In this document: positions 48,425 to 55,348 of the stretch, piece after piece | Position numbering within the stretch: position 1 is the stretch's first letter | Layout: every line of letters begins with the position of its first letter | Assembly: GCA_002162875.1 (NCBI GenBank) | Contig: MABA01000004.1 | Location: 496,001 to 560,000, forward strand | DNA: 64,000 bases | Source: Rhodobacterales bacterium 52_120_T64 | GTDB taxonomy: Bacteria; Pseudomonadota; Alphaproteobacteria; Rhodobacterales; Rhodobacteraceae | Direction of reading: 5' to 3' | Made by a program: the position numbers and the translations under genes | Notes under the pieces: model-generated | Seen by the model: the letters and a program-made list of their open reading frames with translations, nothing else | Told to the model about the DNA's origin: nothing | Databases searched by the model: none

Positions 48425-49324
48425 ATGCCGGATACTTCCAAGACACCCGTGCTGTGCATTGGCTCCGCCCTATGGGATACTATCGCCAGTGCGAGTTGCG
48501 ACATGCAACCAGGCCACGATGTGGCCGGAATTATACGTCGGCGCCCCGGTGGCGTCGCCCTCAACATTGCACTGGCACTTGTTGAACGCGGACGTCCAGC
48601 ATCACTTCTAACCACCATTGGCAACGATGCTCAGGGGGACGAGCTGATCGTCAAGCTGGAAGCTGCAGGAGTCGATTGCCAATATGTTACACGCATAGAT
48701 GACCCGACCGACAATTATCTAGCTATAGAGACAACGTCCGGTGTCGTTTTCGGGGCTATTGCTGATTGCGCGTCATTGGAAAAGGCCGGAGATAGCATCC
48801 TTGCGCCAGTACGTGATGGGCGGTTGGGGACTGTCGATAATCCATGGAAAGGCTCGGTCGTGATTGATGGAAACCTACCTGTTTCTACGTTGGAATCAAT
48901 TGCCGAAAACCAAGACTTTAAAGCAGCGCACCTATCATTTGTACCAGCTAGCCCAGGCAAAGCAGAACGCATGCGGGCGGCCCTGAAGGCGCAGTCTGCT
49001 ACGCTGTTCGTTAACAAGGGTGAAGCCGAGATCTTATGTAACCGCGCGATGGCAAATAGTATCGAAGCTAGTGAAGCACTATGTAAGATGGGCGCACACA
49101 GGGCGATTGTTACGGATGGGCCGAACGAGAGCGCGCTTTGTGATGAAAACGGCGTGATCTCCGTAACACCACCGCAGGTCGAGGCGAAAACCACGACAGG
49201 TGCCGGGGATGTTTTCCTCGCCGCGTTTGTCGGAGCAGAAATGGCATCGACATTACCGCTGCCCGAAATTATGGAAGCGGCAGTCAAGGCCGCGGCCGAT
49301 CACGTAATGAAAGACACAAAATGA
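48425..49324 (+). CDS. psuK: PfkB-family carbohydrate kinase, probably pseudouridine kinase
   Basis: The 299-aa ribokinase-fold protein has N-terminal VLCIGSALWDTIA, RRRPGGVALNIALAL and the C-terminal TTGAGDVFLAAF motif with the catalytic Asp. The family has many sugar substrates. Pseudouridine is inferred from the overlapping psuG gene (4-base overlap). It would phosphorylate pseudouridine to the 5'-phosphate. The PfkB fold is certain; the substrate assignment rests on context. Confidence 0.85.
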   Translation: MPDTSKTPVLCIGSALWDTIASASCDMQPGHDVAGIIRRRPGGVALNIALALVERGRPASLLTTIGNDAQGDELIVKLEAAGVDCQYVTRIDDPTDNYLAIETTSGVVFGAIADCASLEKAGDSILAPVRDGRLGTVDNPWKGSVVIDGNLPVSTLESIAENQDFKAAHLSFVPASPGKAERMRAALKAQSATLFVNKGEAEILCNRAMANSIEASEALCKMGAHRAIVTDGPNESALCDENGVISVTPPQVEAKTTTGAGDVFLAAFVGAEMASTLPLPEIMEAAVKAAADHVMKDTK

Positions 49325-50229
49325 AACTGCCTCTATCTTTTTCGCCTGAAGTTATGGCTGCGATGGCCGCCGACACTCCTATAGTGGCGTTGGAATCCAC
49401 CATTATTACGCACGGAATGCCCTACCCGCAAAACGTCGAAACGGCGCGGATGATCGAGGCCGAAATCCGTAGCCAAGGTGTGACACCTGCCACAATCGCG
49501 ATCATGGATGGCTCGATCCACATTGGACTTTCTGACGACCGTTTGGAGGATTTGGCGCAAAGTACGGACGTGCTGAAACTTTCCCGCGCGGATCTTGCTT
49601 TTGCGGTCGCCAATGAAAAGACTGGTGCGACCACGGTTGCAGCAACTATGATCTGTGCGCACCTTGCCGGTATAAAAGTATTTGCTACTGGTGGCATTGG
49701 TGGCGTCCATCGTGGCGCAGAGGAAACATTCGACATTTCTGCTGACTTGGGCGAGTTTGCCGAGACACCAGTAATAGTTGTTGGCGCGGGTGCAAAGGCT
49801 ATCCTTGATTTACCAAAGACGCTCGAAATTCTTGAAACGCGTGGCGTACCAGTTGTGACGTATCAACAAGACGAATTCCCGGCTTTCTGGTCGCGGTCCT
49901 CTGGTCTTAAATCCCCGTTGCGTGCCGACACTGCCGAAGAGATTGCGGCTGCGTACAATATGCGTGAAACGCTTGATCTGGCAGGAGGCATGTTTGTCGC
50001 CAATCCGATCCCTTCTTGTGACGAGATATCCAGCTCTGAGATGTCTCCCGTGATCGAGCAAGCTCTTGAAGAATCGTTAGCGCAGGGCGTCGCCGCAAAA
50101 GCAGTGACTCCTTTCCTTTTGCAGCGGATATACGAGCTTACCGAAGGGCGTTCGCTTAAATGCAACATCGCGTTGGTCCAAAACAACGCCCAACTTGCCA
50201 CAGAGATAGCAAAAGCACTTAAATCATAA
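49321..50229 (+). CDS. psuG: Pseudouridine-5'-phosphate glycosidase
   Basis: The 302-aa product breaks the C-C glycosidic bond of pseudouridine 5'-phosphate, giving uracil and ribose 5-phosphate. Family landmarks: VALESTIITHGMPYPQNVETA at the N-terminus, KTGATTVAATM, FATGGIGGVHRGAEETFDISADL and the QDEFPAFWSRSSGLKSP stretch. Start overlaps psuK by 4 bases. The pair lets the cell recycle pseudouridine from RNA turnover. Confidence 0.95.
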   Translation: MKLPLSFSPEVMAAMAADTPIVALESTIITHGMPYPQNVETARMIEAEIRSQGVTPATIAIMDGSIHIGLSDDRLEDLAQSTDVLKLSRADLAFAVANEKTGATTVAATMICAHLAGIKVFATGGIGGVHRGAEETFDISADLGEFAETPVIVVGAGAKAILDLPKTLEILETRGVPVVTYQQDEFPAFWSRSSGLKSPLRADTAEEIAAAYNMRETLDLAGGMFVANPIPSCDEISSSEMSPVIEQALEESLAQGVAAKAVTPFLLQRIYELTEGRSLKCNIALVQNNAQLATEIAKALKS

Positions 50230-50289
50230 AGGGTTATTGTTCTCGTTGGCGAAATTCCTTAGATATCGTTAACGAGTATGAGGGAACAC

Positions 50290-50994
50290 ATGGCGAGCAA
50301 AAATAAATTTACCAAAAAAATTACTCCGAAACCGTCGGTTATGCAGCGGTTGCGGAACAATTTCTTCACCGGACTAATCATCGTTGCCCCCGTAGTGATC
50401 ACGGTTTATCTGATTTGGTCTGTTATAACTTTCATCGACGCGCGTGTCGTGCCGCTATTGCCAGCGACATACAATCCAAGCACGTATCTTGGCCAAGATA
50501 TCCCCGGCTTCGGTGTTGTAATCTTCCTGATTTCGACTGCGATTATAGGATCACTAACCAAAGGCCTATTTGGGCGCCAGATTATTCGGTTATGGGAAAA
50601 CCTGATTGGTCGAACACCGGTCGTCCGCTCGGTCTACAGAGGATTGAAGCAGATAGTTGAAACGATCCTTAGTCAAACTAACTCAAACTTCCAAAACGCT
50701 TGCTTGATAGAATATCCGCGTAAAGGAATCTGGGCGATTGCGTTTATTTCGACGGCCTCCAAGGGTGAGGTGTTACAAAAAACAGGTGAAGAACAAATGC
50801 AGTCGGTGTTTCTGCCGACCACGCCGAACCCGACTTCGGGTTTCCTTTTGTTCGTGCCACGCAAAGATGTCGTTATTCTGGAAATGTCAGTGGAAGATGC
50901 CGCCAAACTGGTGATTTCCGCAGGTCTGGTCGTGCCGCCCACAAAAGAAGAAATTGTTGCTGGCGTAAAGCCCGTTCCCACGAAGCGGTCATGA
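50290..50994 (+). CDS. DUF502 family membrane protein
   Basis: The 234-aa product has a basic N-terminus, a helix (FFTGLIIVAPVVITVYLIWSVITFID), a second helix (GFGVVIFLISTAIIGSLTKGL) and a soluble C-terminal part including NPTSGFLLFVPRKDV. This is the DUF502 layout. The family's function is not established. I chose the ATG at 50290 after GAGGGA rather than the one four codons upstream. The stop overlaps the argO-like gene by 4 bases, so the two are coupled. Confidence 0.85.
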   Translation: MASKNKFTKKITPKPSVMQRLRNNFFTGLIIVAPVVITVYLIWSVITFIDARVVPLLPATYNPSTYLGQDIPGFGVVIFLISTAIIGSLTKGLFGRQIIRLWENLIGRTPVVRSVYRGLKQIVETILSQTNSNFQNACLIEYPRKGIWAIAFISTASKGEVLQKTGEEQMQSVFLPTTPNPTSGFLLFVPRKDVVILEMSVEDAAKLVISAGLVVPPTKEEIVAGVKPVPTKRS

Positions 50995-51605
50995 TGCCAT
51001 TGGCCTCGGCTGTCACTACAGGGTTTCTAACATCATTTGCCTTGATCCTCGCCATTGGGGCGCAAAACGCATTTGTTTTAAAGCAAGGTATTGCCCGAAG
51101 TCACGTTTTTTGGGTTTGTCTAACTTGCGCAGTATCCGATGCGTTACTAATCACGGCCGGCGTCGCTGGATTTGGCATACTCGTATCTCAGTACCCCTCA
51201 CTCCCTAGGATAATGAGCCTCGGCGGGGCTGCCTTTTTGACCTTCTATGGGCTCACCCGTTTTGTTGCCGCTTACAGGGGAAGTGACCAAATGTCCCTGT
51301 CAGCCAAGCCCTCGTCCCTTGGGGCCACAATCGGGATATGTTTAGCGCTGACTTGGTTGAATCCACATGTCTATCTGGACACGCTTGGGCTGGTTGGGGC
51401 GGTTTCGACACAGTACATCGAACATATGCAAAAAGTTGCGTTTGGGGTTGGCGCGGTTGGGGCCTCCTTCGTGTTCTTCTTCGCTTTGGGGTACGGTGCA
51501 CGGGTCTTGGCGCCTATTATGCAGACGCCACGCACGTGGAAGATTCTTGACGTGTTGATCGGTCTTCTTATGTGGTTTCTGGCTTTCGGTTTGCTAACCG
51601 GTTGA
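50991..51605 (+). CDS. argO: LysE/ArgO family amino acid exporter
   Basis: The 204-aa inner-membrane protein has six predicted helices. It has the ArgO/LysE signatures ALILAIGAQNAFVLKQGIAR near residue 18 and CLALTWLNPHVYLDTLGLVG near residue 117. It would export arginine or lysine. The substrate is inferred from the family. Start overlaps DUF502 (ATGATG). A hairpin without T-run follows its stop codon. Confidence 0.9.
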   Translation: MMPLASAVTTGFLTSFALILAIGAQNAFVLKQGIARSHVFWVCLTCAVSDALLITAGVAGFGILVSQYPSLPRIMSLGGAAFLTFYGLTRFVAAYRGSDQMSLSAKPSSLGATIGICLALTWLNPHVYLDTLGLVGAVSTQYIEHMQKVAFGVGAVGASFVFFFALGYGARVLAPIMQTPRTWKILDVLIGLLMWFLAFGLLTG

Positions 51606-51608
51606 ATT

Positions 51609-51632
51609 CGAATCGGGTTTCTTCTCGATTCG
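51609..51632 (+). other. Hairpin after the argO-like gene
   Basis: CGAATCG (51609-51615) and CGATTCG (51626-51632) form a 7-bp stem with a 10-base loop. No T-run follows, so it is at most a weak terminator or mRNA-end stabiliser. Confidence 0.4.
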
Positions 51633-51832
51633 CGTTCACAGTAATGATTCACACAAAAGTATACCCAATTGGCTAATTATCTTTCGTGAATATTAGAGAC
51701 TCGATAGGTATGAAATCACTTTTGTGGGTAATTATTGGCCCAAACGCGTGCCATTTTTGCTACATCTTAATGTTTGAATCGCATTCCAGACCGTAACTAC
51801 GGACATTTAAACAATTTTTTCAAAGTTTAACC
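51633..51832. other. AT-rich non-coding spacer upstream of the small RNA candidate
   Basis: With the argO 3' hairpin and the candidate small RNA this makes a 338-base stretch without a protein gene. The sequence is AT-rich, with no frame that has a ribosome binding site and no clear repeat. Confidence 0.5.
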
Positions 51833-51861
51833 TTGGCAGCGTGGTTTCTGGAGCCTATGCT
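51833..51861 (+). promoter_or_regulatory. Sigma-70-type promoter of candidate small RNA
   Basis: TTGGCA (51833-51838) and TATGCT (51856-51861) are separated by exactly 17 bases, close to consensus -35 and -10 boxes. A start near A51868 would follow. No coding frame lies downstream before the terminator at 51915. Confidence 0.55.
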
Positions 51862-51867
51862 GAACTT

Positions 51868-51941
51868 ACTGCTCGATAGGTTTCTGCCTGTATGAAACCT
51901 GCCTCAATAACTTGCGCCCTCCTTGTGAGGGCGTTTTTTTT
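51868..51941 (+). ncRNA. Candidate small RNA of about 74 nt
   Basis: Predicted from structure only. After the promoter come a 7-bp perfect hairpin (AGGTTTC at 51878-51884 with GAAACCT at 51894-51900, 9-base loop), a single-stranded linker, and a terminator hairpin with U8. The terminator's 5' side contains CCCTCCTT, complementary to a strong Shine-Dalgarno sequence (AAGGAGG), a feature of several alphaproteobacterial trans-acting RNAs. No start codon with a ribosome binding site lies inside. I do not recognise a named family. Confidence 0.5.
51915..51941 (+). terminator. Rho-independent terminator of the candidate small RNA
   Basis: CGCCCTC (51915-51921) pairs with GAGGGCG (51927-51933) around CTTGT, followed by eight T. 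The T-run is on the plus strand only, so it does not serve the minus-strand regulator whose stop is at 51944. The nearest plus-strand gene ends 310 bases upstream. Confidence 0.9.
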
Positions 51942-51943
51942 GA

Positions 51944-52564
51944 CTAGTTCAATGATGTGACCCATAAGATCACGGCGTCTTCTTGACTAACCGAGGTTAC
52001 GTTGTGGCCCATCCCCGCATCATAATAGGCACTGTCACCGCGCGTCATTTCAATCGGTTCGTAGAATTCCGAATAGAACGAAATGACTCCACTAAGGACA
52101 TACATGAACTCCTCACCATCGTGGCGAACCCAACCATCGAATTCTTCAATGGAACGCGCCCGAACTATGGCGCGATAAGGCATCATCAGTTTTTGGGACA
52201 GATCAGTGGCCAACATTTCGTGTTCATAGGTTGTCGTGACTAGTGCTTTGCCCTCGCCAGATTTAGTAACTGACCGTCGAGCCAGAACCTTATCCCCGCG
52301 TGGTGCCGTAAAGAGCTGTGGAATTGAAATGCCCATACCGGATGCAAGTTTTCGCACCGCTTCAAATGTTGGCGACATCTGTCCATTCTCGATCTTTGAC
52401 AACGTTGAACGCGCCAAGCCAACCTGCTGAGCCGCTTGCTCTAAGGTCCAACCACGAGCTTTACGCAATTCGCGGACACGCTCGCCAAGGTTTAGAGGTG
52501 TCGCGTTTTCGCCATCCCTGCCCTCACGCGCAATTTTCAGTACACTTGGTTTGGTATCCTGCAT
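51944..52564 (-). CDS. XRE-family regulator with cupin domain
   Basis: The 206-aa product has a helix-turn-helix of the XRE type (LGERVRELRKARGWTLEQAA, RSTLSKIENGQMSP; residues ~26-80) and a C-terminal cupin (DGEEFMYVLSGVISFYSE, GDSAYYDAGMGHNV) that would bind a small effector. This architecture is shared by regulators of amino acid, polyamine and sulfur metabolism; the ligand is not deducible. It lies between the candidate small RNA and the FrnE-like gene, divergent from the latter. Confidence 0.9.
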   Translation of the reverse strand: MQDTKPSVLKIAREGRDGENATPLNLGERVRELRKARGWTLEQAAQQVGLARSTLSKIENGQMSPTFEAVRKLASGMGISIPQLFTAPRGDKVLARRSVTKSGEGKALVTTTYEHEMLATDLSQKLMMPYRAIVRARSIEEFDGWVRHDGEEFMYVLSGVISFYSEFYEPIEMTRGDSAYYDAGMGHNVTSVSQEDAVILWVTSLN

Positions 52565-52636
52565 CGACTTACCCTATGCTTCCGTTTAACTAGTTCTACG
52601 CGACGATTTGCTGTAGGTGCAAGGGCGCGAACATTA

Positions 52637-53287
52637 ATGGAGCCAATATTGACGACCCTAGACATTATATCCGACCCGATTTGCCCTTGGTGTTATATTG
52701 GCAAAGCCAAGCTGGACCGCGCGTTAGAAGCAGCGCCGGATCACCCGTTTGAAATCCAATGGCGTCCGTTTCAGCTAAACCCCGACATGCCTGCTGAAGG
52801 TATGGATCGCCGGGAATATTTGGAATGGAAGTTTGGTGGTCGCGAGGGTGCGATCAGAATATATGGCGAAATAGCCAAAAAGGCCGAAGAAACAGGTTTG
52901 GACATCGCGTTCGAAAAGATCAAACGCACACCCAATACACTAAACGCACATCGCTTGATCCGTTGGGCACAGATAGAGGAAAAGCAGTCGCAGGTCGTCT
53001 CGCAGCTGTTCAGGCGATACTTTCGCGAGGGGCAGGATATTTCGGATATCGACGTTCTGGTTGATGTCGCAACAGCAGTCGGAATGGACGGGGATCTGAT
53101 CCGCCGTCTTCTGGAAGGGGATTCTGATCTGGCCGAAACTATCGCTGAGGACAAGAAAGCCCGAGAGATGGGCGTTCAGGGCGTGCCCTGTTTTATCATC
53201 GGTGCCAGTTACGCAGTACAAGGTGCGCAAAACACCGACACGTGGGCCGGTATCATCGCCGAAATTGTCGAAAAGTCTAAAACCTAA
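52637..53287 (+). CDS. FrnE-like DsbA family oxidoreductase
   Basis: The 216-aa thioredoxin-fold protein has the active site CPWC at residues 16-19 in [17 protein letters not shown] and the cis-Pro loop [11 protein letters not shown]. It has no signal peptide, so it is cytoplasmic, unlike classical DsbA. FrnE-like proteins in other bacteria act in thiol stress resistance or polyketide-linked isomerisation; the substrate is unknown here. The stop codon overlaps that of the convergent lipA by 4 bases. Confidence 0.88.
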   Translation: MEPILTTLDIISDPICPWCYIGKAKLDRALEAAPDHPFEIQWRPFQLNPDMPAEGMDRREYLEWKFGGREGAIRIYGEIAKKAEETGLDIAFEKIKRTPNTLNAHRLIRWAQIEEKQSQVVSQLFRRYFREGQDISDIDVLVDVATAVGMDGDLIRRLLEGDSDLAETIAEDKKAREMGVQGVPCFIIGASYAVQGAQNTDTWAGIIAEIVEKSKT

Positions 53288-54243
53288 TCAGCGAGTTTTG
53301 CCAAACGTGCGTCGCGAAGTTGGGCAAAATCATCACCAGCGTGATAGCTGGAACGTGTAAGTGGCGTGGCCGAAACCATTAAGAATCCTTTGCCGTAAGC
53401 AGAGTTTTCATAGGATTGGAATTCTTCGGGATCCACAAAACGATCTACGACGTGGTGCTTCGGTGTTGGTTGCAAATACTGACCAATAGTCAGGAAATCA
53501 ATGTCTGCGGCACGCATGTCGTCCATCACTTGCAGAACTTCGCGTTTGGTTTCGCCAAGCCCAACCATAACTCCGGATTTAGTAAACATCGCCGGATCAA
53601 GCTCTTTCACGCGTTGCAACAACCGCAACGAATGGAAATAGCGGGCGCCGGCCCGTACTTCCGGATATAGCCCCGGAACAGTTTCTAGATTGTGGTTGAA
53701 AACATCAGGGCGGGCTTCGACCACCGTTTCCAGCGCCTCTGGCGCACAATGCAAAAAGTCCGGTGTCAGAATTTCGATTGTAGTGTCCGGCGATCGACGA
53801 CGAATGGCTCGAATGGTTTGGGAAAAATGTTCTGCCCCCCCATCGTCTAGATCGTCACGATCCACGGACGTAATCACCACATGGTTCAAGCTCAGTTTTT
53901 CGACAGCTGCCGCGACACGGCCAGGTTCAAAGACATCCAGTGAATCTGTTTCAGGCTTTCCTGTCGCGATATTGCAAAAAGAACAGCCGCGGGTGCAAAT
54001 ATCACCCATGATCATCATCGTAGCGTGGCCCATAGACCAGCATTCACCCACATTCGGACAACCAGCTTCTTCGCAGACAGTGGTTAGACTATTTTCCTTC
54101 AGAATGTCACGCGTTGCTTTATATCCCGCAGAGTTCGGTGCCTTAACCCTGATCCAACTTGGTTTACGCAAAATCGGCGTATCCGCCTTATGCGCCTTTT
54201 CAGGGTGCCGTTGAGCCTTGTCTTTAAGATCGCGCGTGGACAT
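53284..54243 (-). CDS. lipA: Lipoyl synthase
   Basis: The 319-aa radical SAM enzyme inserts sulfur into octanoyl groups on lipoyl domains. Two cluster sites are visible: the auxiliary [12 protein letters not shown] and the SAM-binding [10 protein letters not shown]. The C-terminal half has [18 protein letters not shown] and [15 protein letters not shown]. Its length is normal. It is on the minus strand and followed by the overlapping FrnE-like stop. lipB is not in the window. Confidence 0.97.
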   Translation of the reverse strand: MSTRDLKDKAQRHPEKAHKADTPILRKPSWIRVKAPNSAGYKATRDILKENSLTTVCEEAGCPNVGECWSMGHATMMIMGDICTRGCSFCNIATGKPETDSLDVFEPGRVAAAVEKLSLNHVVITSVDRDDLDDGGAEHFSQTIRAIRRRSPDTTIEILTPDFLHCAPEALETVVEARPDVFNHNLETVPGLYPEVRAGARYFHSLRLLQRVKELDPAMFTKSGVMVGLGETKREVLQVMDDMRAADIDFLTIGQYLQPTPKHHVVDRFVDPEEFQSYENSAYGKGFLMVSATPLTRSSYHAGDDFAQLRDARLAKLAD

Positions 54244-54344
54244 AGAAGTCTCCGTTCATTCTGCAATACTCGGGATTTATCCGATAATCTGGTGATTGTC
54301 TTTAACCAATCGACGTTTCATAGCTGAAATGTCTGTGCTGCATG

Positions 54345-54375
54345 ACAGCGCCGGCAGTGTTCTCTGCCAGCGCCG
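54345..54375. other. Hairpin between the HIBADH-like gene and lipA
   Basis: CCGGCAG and CTGCCAG-type sequences flank TGTTCT, extended by CAGCGCCG copies on both sides, giving a GC-rich hairpin of about 9 bp with a bulge. No clear T-run, so terminator function is weakly supported. Confidence 0.35.
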
Positions 54376-54384
54376 ATTTCAAAT

Positions 54385-55260
54385 TTATGTATCAGCTTTG
54401 CTAAGGCGTCGTAGCAAGCTGGACGTATCCCAACGGTTTCCGCCCATATTTTGTACGTCTTTATAGAACTGGTCAATCTGCGCAGTCATTGGCAAGGATG
54501 CACCATTATTATTGGCCTCATCCAGACAAATCCCCAAATCTTTACGCATCCAGTCTACCGCAAAACCGAATTCAAATTCATCGTCCAACATAGTGTGGCC
54601 TCGGTTCTCCATTTGCCAACTACCGGCGGCCCCTTTGGAGATCACATCGACAACAGCTTTGCCGTCAAGACCAGCCTTCTGCGCAAAATGCATACCTTCA
54701 GACAGCCCCTGTAGAAGGCCCGCGATACAGATTTGATTAACCATTTTGGTCAACTGGCCAGCACCACTTTCGCCCATTAACAAACAGGATTTTGCAAAGG
54801 CGTTAATTAATGGTTCAACCCGCGCATAAGGGGCCGCGTCGCCACCACACATCACCGTTAGAACACCGTTTTCAGCACCAGCCTGCCCACCGGATACGGG
54901 CGCGTCGATGAAATCGAATCCTGAAGCCTGCGCAACACCGTATAATTCACGCGCGACTTCAGCCGAAGCCGTTGTATGGTCAACAAATATCGTGCCGCTT
55001 GCCATTGATCCGAACGCTCCGTTGTCACCTGTTGTAACGCTGCGCAAGTCATCGTCGTTGCCAACGCAAGCGAAAACCACTTCAGCGCCGCTCGCCGCTT
55101 CAGCAGGAGTCGTGGCAAATTTGCCGCCATGCTCTACCGCCCACTTCTCGGCCTTGGCAGTCGTGCGATTAAAAACAGTTACTTCATGACCTGCAGCTTG
55201 CAAATGTCCGGCCATAGGATAGCCCATCACCCCAAGACCCAAAAATGATAGTTTCGACAT
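54385..55260 (-). CDS. NAD(P)-dependent beta-hydroxyacid dehydrogenase (HIBADH family)
   Basis: The 291-aa product has a Rossmann N-terminus (LSFLGLGVMGYPMAGHLQAAGHEVTVFNRT), DAPVSGGQAGAENGVLTVMCGG and the catalytic Lys region GAGQLTKMVNQI. The family includes 3-hydroxyisobutyrate dehydrogenase (valine breakdown) and tartronate semialdehyde reductase (GarR); the substrate cannot be fixed and no valine genes are beside it. I chose the ATG at 55260 with GGAGG upstream; the frame extends 43 codons further up into the divergent acylase gene's leader. Confidence 0.88.
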   Translation of the reverse strand: MSKLSFLGLGVMGYPMAGHLQAAGHEVTVFNRTTAKAEKWAVEHGGKFATTPAEAASGAEVVFACVGNDDDLRSVTTGDNGAFGSMASGTIFVDHTTASAEVARELYGVAQASGFDFIDAPVSGGQAGAENGVLTVMCGGDAAPYARVEPLINAFAKSCLLMGESGAGQLTKMVNQICIAGLLQGLSEGMHFAQKAGLDGKAVVDVISKGAAGSWQMENRGHTMLDDEFEFGFAVDWMRKDLGICLDEANNNGASLPMTAQIDQFYKDVQNMGGNRWDTSSLLRRLSKADT

Positions 55261-55348
55261 AATTCCTCCGATAAATTCTAACAGTACGTTGTTATGTTTT
55301 TTGTGGCCTGCTATCCACGCAGGGTCAAGGGCTTGTAGGGGAAACCGG

